IMG/VR virus record: IMGVR_UViG_3300020595_001974
Coordinates: 1-22,311 of that record
Strand: one strand, 5' to 3'
Length of the DNA stretch: 22,311 nucleotides
From: a virus
Of this stretch, positions 14,200 through 21,296 are shown one piece after another (position 1 is the stretch's first letter; every line of letters begins with the position of its first letter). The notes under the pieces were generated by a model. The model ran no database searches and was not told the DNA's origin. It saw only the letters and a list, made by a program, of their open reading frames with translations. Position numbers and translations under genes: made by a program.

Positions 14200-15162
14200 A
14201 TGAAAAAAGTTTTAATAACAGGTGGATCTGGAACAATTGGATCAAGTTTTATAAAAAATTATTATGATGATTATAAATTTTATAGCTATAGTAGAAATGA
14301 AAAAATGCAAGTCTCTTTAAAGAGGAGTTTTGATAAAGTAAAAATAATTTTAGGAGCAGTAGAGGATAAAATTACATTATCACAAGCTATCATAGATATT
14401 AAACCTGATGTGATAATACATGCTGCTGCTTTAAAGCATGTTGATACGGGAGAAATAACACCAATACAAACTATAAAATCAAATATTATTGGTAGTTTGA
14501 ATGTTATTGAATGTTCTTCTGAATATAATGTGCCAGTTACAATAGCTGTAAGTACAGATAAAGCATGTATACCTGAACAGAATTATGGGTATAGTAAATT
14601 GCTAATGGAAAAAATGTTCATAGAAGCAAATAATGAAATAAATAAGTTTTCTGTATGTAGATTTGGAAATGTTACACATAGTCACGGATCGGTATTGCCA
14701 TTTTGGTTAAGGTTAAAAGCTAACAATGAAACATTAAAGTTAACTGATTCTCGGATGAATAGATTAATGTTTTCACAGAGAGAAGCTGTTGATTTAGTAC
14801 ATAAAACAATGCAGTGGACACAGAAGGGTGATGGTGGTTTTATTTTATCTAAAAAAATGAAAACAGTGAATATGTTAGAGTTGGCTAAAGTAATTTCAGA
14901 TGATGTAGAAGAAATAGGAAGAAGACCAGGTGAAAAATTGGATGAAACTTTGATAAGTACTAATGAGTTGCCATACAGTCATTGTATAGGAGATTTTATT
15001 AAAATAACAGAAGAAGAAAACACAAGCCGTACAGATATTCTAACAGAAGAATATTCATCATTAACTGCAAAGAAAATGAATGTTGATGAGATGATTGATA
15101 TGGTGGCTGAAACAGATAAGAACTTAAAAAAATCTTTATTTAAATATGGAATTTATGGATAA
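14200..15162 (+). CDS. UDP-GlcNAc 4,6-dehydratase-like SDR (PseB/FlaA1/CapD branch)
   Basis: 320 residues from the ATG at 14200, which has AGGAG (14189-14193) six bases upstream; the ATG at 14194 is too close to that site. GGSGTIGSS is at 8-16, AALKHVDTGE at 76-85 and VSTDKA at 117-122, with Tyr129 and Lys133 in NYGYSK. AALKHV and STDKA are specific to the soluble PseB/FlaA1 branch, which dehydrates UDP-GlcNAc, often with C5 inversion. It has no membrane helices, unlike long CapD/WbpM proteins. It could supply pseudaminic-type precursors, a bacillosamine-type sugar, or a 6-deoxy sugar for another glycosyltransferase. The C-terminal 60 residues, rich in Glu and Thr, differ from classic PseB. 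It overlaps the NeuA gene by up to 17 bases. Confidence 0.82.
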   Translation: MKKVLITGGSGTIGSSFIKNYYDDYKFYSYSRNEKMQVSLKRSFDKVKIILGAVEDKITLSQAIIDIKPDVIIHAAALKHVDTGEITPIQTIKSNIIGSLNVIECSSEYNVPVTIAVSTDKACIPEQNYGYSKLLMEKMFIEANNEINKFSVCRFGNVTHSHGSVLPFWLRLKANNETLKLTDSRMNRLMFSQREAVDLVHKTMQWTQKGDGGFILSKKMKTVNMLELAKVISDDVEEIGRRPGEKLDETLISTNELPYSHCIGDFIKITEEENTSRTDILTEEYSSLTAKKMNVDEMIDMVAETDKNLKKSLFKYGIYG

Positions 15163-15817
15163 TATAAAAATATTAATACCAGCAAGAGGTGGTTCAAAAC
15201 GAATACCAAAAAAGAACTTAGTTGATGTAAACGGTAAACCATTATTACAATATGTAATAGAAACTTGTAAAAACATTACTGATGAAATTTATGTCAGTAC
15301 TGATGACATTGATATAAAAAAATTTACAAAGTCTATGGGTGTAAATGTAATAGAAAGGCCTGAAAGATTAGCAACTGATAAAGCAAAAACAGAAGACGTT
15401 GTGAAACATTTTTTAGAAAAAATAGAAACGGATTTATTTTGTGTAGTACAACCCACATCACCTTTATTACATTTTTATTCTATTTTATTTGGTATTGAGC
15501 AGATGCATCGGCCTTTGGATATTTATAGTAGTTATCATTCTATTATATCAGTATGTAAAGATGTAAATTACTATTGGGGTGACAATGGCAAACCAATAAA
15601 TTTTGAATTGGGTAACAGAAAAAGAACTCAAGAGCATCAAACTTGGTATAGAGAAAATGGAGCTTTCTATGTTACAACGAAACATAATTTTTTAAAATCT
15701 AATATTTTACAAAATGGTAATGTTGGATTTGTTGTTATGGAAGAGAGCGAGTCTATTGATATAGATACCCACGAGGATTTAAAGTTAGTTAAAAAGATAA
15801 TGAGAGGTAATAAATGA
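15146..15817 (+). CDS. neuA: CMP-nonulosonic acid synthetase (NeuA/LegF family)
   Basis: 223 residues, typical length. It activates the nine-carbon acid with CTP to CMP-sugar, the donor used by sialyltransferases. IPARGGSKRIPKKNL at 11-25 is the CTP-binding loop, YVSTDD at 49-54 and ERPERLATDKAKTEDVV at 70-86 are family blocks, and VQPTSPL at 101-107 is the base-binding strand. WYRENGAFYVTT at 167-178 contacts the sugar acid, and DIDTHEDL near the end supplies the metal-binding Asp pair. The exact start is uncertain: ATG at 15146 or 15155, neither with a strong ribosome site and both inside the previous gene. It is followed in an ATGA overlap by the sialyltransferase candidate. Confidence 0.93.
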   Translation: MEFMDNIKILIPARGGSKRIPKKNLVDVNGKPLLQYVIETCKNITDEIYVSTDDIDIKKFTKSMGVNVIERPERLATDKAKTEDVVKHFLEKIETDLFCVVQPTSPLLHFYSILFGIEQMHRPLDIYSSYHSIISVCKDVNYYWGDNGKPINFELGNRKRTQEHQTWYRENGAFYVTTKHNFLKSNILQNGNVGFVVMEESESIDIDTHEDLKLVKKIMRGNK

Positions 15818-16506
15818 AAGCAGTAACATTACTCTGCCGAGGAGATTCATTAGGACATATTAGTAGTGTGCCTAAAGTAAATCATAGTGTTATCGTTAAT
15901 GGTTTTCATTATGAAGCAGAAGATAAGTTTATAGATGAATATTTATCAGCATCTTCTAATGTTACTCATGTGTTGAGTTTAGCTGCTTATTTTCCACAAT
16001 CAGGTGCTACTGAACTTTATAAAAAATATAACTTTGATAAAATTATTTTACCATATGTGAAAGAGGTATCACCGCCTATTCCAAATCATTTTTTACAGAT
16101 AGAAGGTCGTGATGGGATATTGCCAGTTGAAAATTTAGATGACATAAATAAAAAAGATATGATATCACATCCAAGATATGCTTACACTTCACCCTCTAGT
16201 GGGTTAGACGCGCTGTTGTATATAGTAAACCAACTTAAACCTGATGAAGTTAATATTATTGGAATGGATTTTTATGAAAATATTGGTATAGTCGGTACAG
16301 GTTACTTTACAAATTCAATCGGTAAGGAAAGAAATGACCACGGAAACAATGAATTAGCAAATCGTCATGATCCGACAGATTTAATGCAAGACTTTTTTAA
16401 AAAGGTTGTAACAAAAAAATCAAATATAAAATTCAATATGTACACAGCATCAAACTTTGAATTTGAAGTCGATAATTTAAAAATTATAAAATTAAATTCT
16501 TTTTAA
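15814..16506 (+). CDS. Sialyltransferase-like glycosyltransferase (GT42/GT29-type fold)
   Basis: 230 residues. The N-terminus AVTLLCRGDSLGHISSVPKV, then VIVNGFHYEAEDKFI, follows the GT42 enzyme CstII (nucleotide-binding Gly-x-Ser-Leu, then an Asn-Gln-Phe-Tyr loop). YAYTSPSSGLDALLYIV at 122-138 with VNIIGMDFYEN at 146-156 matches the GT42 block around TSG...YLSGIDFYQN and the GT29 sialyl motif S pattern. His185 in ANRHDPTDLMQDFF aligns with CstII catalytic His188 in GHSKNTDIKALEF. The gene is in ATGA overlap with the NeuA gene, whose product would be its donor. I infer transfer of a CMP-activated nonulosonic acid. The acceptor is unknown. It ends in the T-run of the second promoter. Cautions: sequence identity is low and the call rests on short motifs. 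Confidence 0.72.
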   Translation: MKAVTLLCRGDSLGHISSVPKVNHSVIVNGFHYEAEDKFIDEYLSASSNVTHVLSLAAYFPQSGATELYKKYNFDKIILPYVKEVSPPIPNHFLQIEGRDGILPVENLDDINKKDMISHPRYAYTSPSSGLDALLYIVNQLKPDEVNIIGMDFYENIGIVGTGYFTNSIGKERNDHGNNELANRHDPTDLMQDFFKKVVTKKSNIKFNMYTASNFEFEVDNLKIIKLNSF

Positions 16507-16507
16507 C

Positions 16508-16536
16508 TTGACTTTCATAGAATTAATTAGTAAATT
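16508..16536 (+). promoter_or_regulatory. Sigma70-type promoter before the aminotransferase gene
   Basis: TTGACT at 16508-16513, a 17-base spacer, TAAATT at 16531-16536, then AGGAG at 16548-16552 and ATG at 16558. The box and its flanks repeat the promoter at 295-323: TTTTTAACTTGACTTT and TAATTAGTAAATT are identical, while the middle spacer bases and the leader differ. As at the first site, the T-run reads through the last codons of the upstream gene. It starts a second transcript inside the nonulosonic acid block. Confidence 0.7.
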
Positions 16537-16557
16537 GAGATTACAACAGGAGTATTA

Positions 16558-17682
16558 ATGATTAATATTTATCAACCCTCACTTGGCCAAGAAGAACTTG
16601 ATGCTATCGAAAAGGTATTTAAAAGTAATTGGTTGGGAAAGGGAAAATTGACAGAAAAATTTGTTGAAAACTTTTCATTAAAGTTACAATCACATCCCGA
16701 TAATTTTAAAACTATTTGTAGTTGTACGGAAGGTTTATTTCAATCAATGAATATACTTGAAATAGAAGAAGGTGATGAAGTTATATTACCATCAATAAGT
16801 TTTATAGGAGCTGCTAATGCTATTGTTAGTCGTGGTGCTAAACCAATATTCTGTGATGTTGATAGTAGAACTTTAAACGTAAGTGCTGATGACATAGAAA
16901 AAAATATAACTAAAAAAACAAAAGCGGTAATAATACTACATTACGCTGGTGTTCCGTGTGACATGGATGAAATAGTGGATTTGTGTGATAAACACAATAT
17001 TAAGTTAATAGAAGATAATGCTAATAGTCCCATATCAAAATACAACAATCAGTTTACGGGAACTATTGGTGATATAGGTCTTTGGTCATTTGATGCTATG
17101 AAAATATTAGTTATGGGTGATGGTGGTTTAGTTTATTGTAAAGACCTTGAGTTAGCTAAAAGACTTGATTATGAAGCATACTTGGGTTTAAAAAGTGCTA
17201 GTGGATTTTCAAATTCTATAGATACCAAATGGTGGGAATTTGATATAGAGTTGCCTGGTAGAAGAGTAATAATAAATGATGTTACTGCTGCTATAGGTTT
17301 AGAACAACTTAAAAAGTTAGATGGTTTTATATCAAGGCGAAAAGAAATACATACAATGTATAACAATACATTGAAACATGTGGATTGGATTGATGTTCCA
17401 CGAGAGATACCAATCAATAAAGAAAGTTCATACTATATGTATCATATTCAAACAGATAAAAGAGATGAGTTGGCTAGACATTTAAAAGACAATGGAGTAT
17501 ATACTTCATTTAGATATTACCCTTTACATAAGGTCAAGTACTATGACGATGGGCTTTCATTAAAAAATACAGAAAAAATAATGGATAGAACATTATGCCT
17601 ACCTTTACACCAATCATTAACTGATGACGAAGTTAATTATATATGTGAACAAATTTATAATTTTAATACAACGGGAGTTTAA
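16558..17682 (+). CDS. PLP-dependent sugar aminotransferase (DegT/DnrJ/EryC1 family)
   Basis: 374 residues, the usual length. It transfers an amino group, normally from glutamate, to a 4- or 3-keto sugar nucleotide made by a 4,6-dehydratase. NIYQPSLGQEELDAI and WLGKGKLTEKF open the protein. GDEVILPSISFIGAANAI at 72-89, IEDNANSP at 151-158 (Asp153 holds the PLP nitrogen) and WSFDAMKILVMGDGG at 176-190 (Lys182 is the PLP lysine) are the hallmark blocks. ELPGRRVIINDVTAAIG is the normal dimer loop. In a legionaminic or bacillosamine-type route this would be the LegC/PglE step after either dehydratase, but perosamine- or vioSamine-type sugars are equally possible. It heads the transcript from the 16508 promoter. 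Confidence 0.9.
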   Translation: MINIYQPSLGQEELDAIEKVFKSNWLGKGKLTEKFVENFSLKLQSHPDNFKTICSCTEGLFQSMNILEIEEGDEVILPSISFIGAANAIVSRGAKPIFCDVDSRTLNVSADDIEKNITKKTKAVIILHYAGVPCDMDEIVDLCDKHNIKLIEDNANSPISKYNNQFTGTIGDIGLWSFDAMKILVMGDGGLVYCKDLELAKRLDYEAYLGLKSASGFSNSIDTKWWEFDIELPGRRVIINDVTAAIGLEQLKKLDGFISRRKEIHTMYNNTLKHVDWIDVPREIPINKESSYYMYHIQTDKRDELARHLKDNGVYTSFRYYPLHKVKYYDDGLSLKNTEKIMDRTLCLPLHQSLTDDEVNYICEQIYNFNTTGV

Positions 17683-17684
17683 AT

Positions 17685-18263
17685 ATGAGATATTTACATA
17701 TAGGGTGTGGTGATGTTATTCTACCAAAACCATTTGAGAATTTAGATGGTAGAGAATTAGAGGGAGTAGATCATGTTGTAAATGGTCTTGATAAATTGCC
17801 ATTTAAAGACAATACATTTGATTTGGTTTATTCTGCTCATACACTTGAACATTTTCCTCGTGATAAAGTGGAAGCTGTTTTACGAGAGTGGGTTAGGGTA
17901 ACAAAAGTTGATGGTATAGTTAGGTTAGCAGTTCCTGATTTTGAACAGGCTATAAAAGTTTATCACAAATCAGACAAGAGAATAGAAAATATACTTGGTT
18001 TAACTGTAGGTGGTCAATCTTATGATTATGAATATCATTATTGTATTTTTGATGATAAATCATTAACTGGATTAATGAATAGATGTGGATTAACATCTGT
18101 GCATAAATGGGCTTATCAAAGGGTAAGTCATGGTGATTATTGGGATTATTCACAAGGACAAGTTTTTGAAATACCTATCTCTTTAAACTTAGAGGGGCGT
18201 AAAGTTAAAGATTCAAAATCTATTACCGGAACAAATATATTTGAAGTATGGAAAAATAAATGA
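17685..18263 (+). CDS. Class I SAM-dependent methyltransferase
   Basis: 192 residues. LHIGCGD at 4-10 is the SAM-binding motif I, LPFKDNTFDLVYSAHTLEHF at 38-57 covers motifs II and III of the Methyltransf_11 type, and VDGIVRLAVPDF at 75-86 follows as the next strand. The C-terminal part is His/Tyr/Asp-rich (YDYEYHYCIFDD) and carries no known substrate motif. Similar small enzymes in glycan clusters O- or N-methylate sugars, and FkbM/NovF-type roles are possible. It starts two bases after the aminotransferase stop with GGGAG just upstream, and overlaps the next gene by four bases, so it belongs to the transcript begun at 16508. Confidence 0.85.
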   Translation: MRYLHIGCGDVILPKPFENLDGRELEGVDHVVNGLDKLPFKDNTFDLVYSAHTLEHFPRDKVEAVLREWVRVTKVDGIVRLAVPDFEQAIKVYHKSDKRIENILGLTVGGQSYDYEYHYCIFDDKSLTGLMNRCGLTSVHKWAYQRVSHGDYWDYSQGQVFEIPISLNLEGRKVKDSKSITGTNIFEVWKNK

Positions 18264-19117
18264 ACAAATATGTAGAAAGTATTGATTTTGTAACTGTAGT
18301 ATATAAGAGAATAAATTACGCAAAATTAATTTATGAAAGTATAAAAAAATATGTAGACCATCCATACAAGTTTTATGTTGTCAACAATGGTGATAATTCT
18401 AAAGATAGTGCTGAGTTGAAGTCATTGAAAAAGATGTTTGACGGTGAGGATAGTGTTGTTGTTGTTGAAGGTGTAAAACAGATCAATCAAGATGATGGAT
18501 TATGTGTCCCATCAAAATCTAATCAAAAATATCCACAACAATATTTTATTGATAATTATGGTTGGGATGGTTATAGTAAATATGACAGAAGACCTCTAGG
18601 TTTTGCTAGTTGGTTACAGGCAGAAGCTATGACAATAGGTACTAAACTTGGAAATGGGAAATATGTATGTCAGGTTGAACATGATGTGGTCTTTTTAAAT
18701 AAATGGGTAGATTCTATATTACCCTTATTAAAAAATAATTCATTTATTTCTTATGCTTGGAGAGAAGATATAGACCAAGCACTTACCCCACAATGGTCTA
18801 TTTTAAAAAGAAAAACAATAGAAAACAACTTTTACAGAGAACCTGGCGACTTATATCCAAATTGCCATTATAAAGACACTTATGGTTTACTGTCACTATG
18901 GGCTAGAGAATTTAATAAACCTTACCTAATTTTAAAAAATAGTCTTGAAGATCGTAGTTTAAAATCAGAACATTTATTAAATGTTAATTTTGGAGAAGAG
19001 GGGTTTATTGATGGAATACCATTTTTACACCACGCTGGTAGAGGTGCTGCTAGAACAATAGATTATTATGAACAATGGGTTTCCGAAGTTTCTAAATATT
19101 TAAACATACAAATATGA
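18260..19117 (+). CDS. GT-A glycosyltransferase, first of two related copies
   Basis: 285 residues. DFVTVVYKRINYAKLIYESI at 9-28 followed by FYVVNNGDN is a GT2-type nucleotide-binding start. YVCQVEHDVVFLNKW at 135-149 is the metal-binding strand, reading Glu-His-Asp in place of Asp-x-Asp. The C-terminus ILKNSLEDRSLKSEHLLN, then GFIDGIPFLHHAGRGAAR, is shared closely with the gene at 21296-22204, so the two are paralogs. Because the first acidic residue of the DxD is replaced by Glu, metal binding may still occur. It is four bases into the methyltransferase stop and four bases before the radical SAM gene. The donor is unknown. Confidence 0.75.
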   Translation: MNKYVESIDFVTVVYKRINYAKLIYESIKKYVDHPYKFYVVNNGDNSKDSAELKSLKKMFDGEDSVVVVEGVKQINQDDGLCVPSKSNQKYPQQYFIDNYGWDGYSKYDRRPLGFASWLQAEAMTIGTKLGNGKYVCQVEHDVVFLNKWVDSILPLLKNNSFISYAWREDIDQALTPQWSILKRKTIENNFYREPGDLYPNCHYKDTYGLLSLWAREFNKPYLILKNSLEDRSLKSEHLLNVNFGEEGFIDGIPFLHHAGRGAARTIDYYEQWVSEVSKYLNIQI

Positions 19118-20637
19118 TACAAGAACCTAGAGTTTTACTTTTATATCCACCAGAACAGAATTGGCCTGAAACTTTATGTAAGCCAAACGGTTCGCTAGCA
19201 TATCCAATGTTAGCTGGTGCTTTGAGAGAGATAAATGTAGATGTTGAGGTATACGATGCTTGTGTTGGAAATGATGACGATGAATATAAAAACTTTTTCT
19301 TTAATCCAACACCACTTAAAAGTGGATTATTAAGAACTGGCGTAAGTGATGATAGAATTCTACAGATGGTGAAGGATTTTGATTTTGTTGGATTGACTTC
19401 TATTTTTTCTCTACAAGAAACTATGGTTTTACATTGTTGCCGTTTAATAAAAAAACATTTTCCTGAAAAAATATTGTTTTGTGGGGGTGTAAATGCTAGA
19501 GCTAGACATAACATATTTTTAGATGCTGGGTTTGACATAGTATGTACTTCTGAATCAGAATTGACTATCAAAAAGATTATGAAAGTTTATCGAAGTGGTA
19601 GCACAGATTGGAGTTCAGTTCCAAAAATATTATTTAAAAAAGATAATAAAGTTATTAATACTGCTCATCTTGGTGATATTATTTGGAATTTAGATGAATT
19701 ACCAATGCCTGCTTGGGATTTATTACCAAATGAAAGATATTGGGAAATTAGAAGACCTCATGGTGGTCATTTTAAAGATGATGAAGAGCTAAAGTATGTT
19801 TCTATGATGACCTCATTGGGTTGTCCCTTTGCTTGTTCATATTGTCATATAGCTCACGAAACAAAAGGCTCTATGTCTGATGAAATAGGAAGGTTTAGAA
19901 TTAAATCCGATGAAAGAGTTTTAGAAGAGTTAGTATATTTGAGAGATGTGATAGGTGCGAAACAAGTGTTCGTTGAAGATGATTCTATATTTGGTATGAA
20001 AAGAAGAGCTATCAATATGTTGAAGAAAATCATAGGAGTTGGTTTAGAGATACTTGATGTAAACGGAGTAAATGTTATTCATCTTACTAAAAAGGGGAAG
20101 CCCGATGTAGAAGTCATAGAGCTTTTAGCAGATGCTGGATTTAGAGACATAGTTCTACCATTTGAATCTGCTAATCACAGGATAGTAAAAAAATGGTGTT
20201 CTAACAAATGGAAAGTCGAAGATTTTGATGTAAAAAACTTAGTGAAAGAAATAAAAAGAGTTGGTATGAGAGTTGCTGCTAATTACATGGTTGGTTTTCC
20301 TGATGAGACAGAAAAAGAAATAAAAGAAACTATAGATTTTGCTAAACAAAATATGTCATATGGTTTAGATGCTTCCAATTTCTTTTTAGTAATGCCTTTA
20401 CCAGGAACACCGATGTTTGATGAGGTTATGCGAAATGGTCAACTTCCAAAAGACTATAATATAGATAGAATGCAGTGGACTAAGGCTAATATGATAAATA
20501 CTTCAATACCACCAAACAAACTTGAAGAGTTACGCCAACAAGCTTGGGAAGATTGTAACTTATCAGATCATATAAAAAATAGAAAAAACTGGCAAATAAA
20601 TGATACAAACACTGGTGAGATTCATAGTGCGAGGTAA
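19114..20637 (+). CDS. B12-binding-domain radical SAM enzyme
   Basis: 507 residues. The N-terminal half (1-200) has a cobalamin-binding-type Rossmann fold: RVLLLYPPEQNWPE, SLAYPMLAGALREINVDVEV, FDFVGLTSIFSLQET, and ILFCGGVNARARH. The usual DxHxxG histidine is absent, as in many B12-binding radical SAM proteins that bind cobalamin base-off. CPFACSYC at 237-244 is the 4Fe-4S/SAM CxxxCxxC motif, followed by VFVEDDSIFG, a family 'EDD' loop, and VAANYMVGFPDETEKEI, the conserved GFPxET block. Family members methylate unactivated carbons, make C-C bonds or rearrange rings. In this glycan block a sugar or methylated natural-product-like target is plausible but unproven. The C-terminus is hydrophilic. 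Confidence 0.9.
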   Translation: MIQEPRVLLLYPPEQNWPETLCKPNGSLAYPMLAGALREINVDVEVYDACVGNDDDEYKNFFFNPTPLKSGLLRTGVSDDRILQMVKDFDFVGLTSIFSLQETMVLHCCRLIKKHFPEKILFCGGVNARARHNIFLDAGFDIVCTSESELTIKKIMKVYRSGSTDWSSVPKILFKKDNKVINTAHLGDIIWNLDELPMPAWDLLPNERYWEIRRPHGGHFKDDEELKYVSMMTSLGCPFACSYCHIAHETKGSMSDEIGRFRIKSDERVLEELVYLRDVIGAKQVFVEDDSIFGMKRRAINMLKKIIGVGLEILDVNGVNVIHLTKKGKPDVEVIELLADAGFRDIVLPFESANHRIVKKWCSNKWKVEDFDVKNLVKEIKRVGMRVAANYMVGFPDETEKEIKETIDFAKQNMSYGLDASNFFLVMPLPGTPMFDEVMRNGQLPKDYNIDRMQWTKANMINTSIPPNKLEELRQQAWEDCNLSDHIKNRKNWQINDTNTGEIHSAR

Positions 20638-20648
20638 AGAAAATAATT

Positions 20649-21296
20649 ATGTTTAAATTTAATTATGATACATTGAAGTACCAATTTCAAGAAATAGTTA
20701 GTGATTGGTTAGAAACCGATGACTTATCAAAACTACATGAATTTAAAAAATATAAATTATTTAAAAGACAAAATGACCAATCATCTATGTGGCATAAAAT
20801 GTTTTACAATCAAATTAGAATTGACAATAGATTTGATGATATTTATAAATTATTTTTAAAAGAATATATAAAACCACTATATAATAATGAAGAAATTGTT
20901 TATCAAAAAATACCAACATTTAGGGTTCATCTGCCAGATAATATTTCAGTTGGTGAGTTTCATAAGGATAAGAATTATAGAAATAAAGATTGGGCTAACA
21001 AAGTTCAAGAGATAAATTATTTTTTACCATTTACAAAAGCCTATGGAACTAATACAGTATGGGCAGAAACAGAGGAAGATTTGGGCGATTATACTGAAAT
21101 AAAAGCAGATTATGGTGAATGTGTAGAGTGGAGTGCCACAAATTTAACACATGGTAATAAAGTTAATAGAACAACAAAAACAAGAGCAAGTATAGATTTT
21201 AGAGTGATACCAATGTCAAGGTATTTTGGAAGTGAACATCTTACAATTAATGCGAACATGCCCTTTAAAGTGGGTGGATATTATGAGGTTATATAA
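20649..21296 (+). CDS. 2-oxoglutarate/Fe(II) oxygenase-like protein (StrG/PhyH-type double-stranded beta helix)
   Basis: 215 residues. The core reads FRVHLPDNISVGEFHKDKNY at 91-110, with an HxD pair (His105, Asp107), then EINYFLPFTKAYGTNTVW at 121-138, ECVEWSATNLTHGN at 157-170 with His168 as third iron ligand, and TRASIDFRVIP at 178-188 with Arg179 in the usual place to hold 2-oxoglutarate. The spacing fits a complete facial triad. Relatives near antibiotic and sugar gene clusters (StrG-like) hydroxylate or oxidise sugars or amino sugars. It starts eleven bases after the radical SAM stop; GAGGT at 20631-20635 is a little far, so the initiation region is weak. It overlaps the next gene by one base. 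Confidence 0.72.
   Translation: MFKFNYDTLKYQFQEIVSDWLETDDLSKLHEFKKYKLFKRQNDQSSMWHKMFYNQIRIDNRFDDIYKLFLKEYIKPLYNNEEIVYQKIPTFRVHLPDNISVGEFHKDKNYRNKDWANKVQEINYFLPFTKAYGTNTVWAETEEDLGDYTEIKADYGECVEWSATNLTHGNKVNRTTKTRASIDFRVIPMSRYFGSEHLTINANMPFKVGGYYEVI

Noticed and set aside
19092-19571. 159-codon open frame on the minus strand
   Set aside because: It lies opposite the N-terminal part of the radical SAM gene, has no recognisable domain or ribosome site, and is a shadow of the sense codon usage.
20821-20849. Promoter-like TTGACA, 17 bases, TATAAA inside the oxygenase-like gene
   Set aside because: Best box match in the window, but it lies inside coding sequence with no shared flanks and no gene start nearby for about 450 bases. 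Kept as chance unless transcript data show otherwise.
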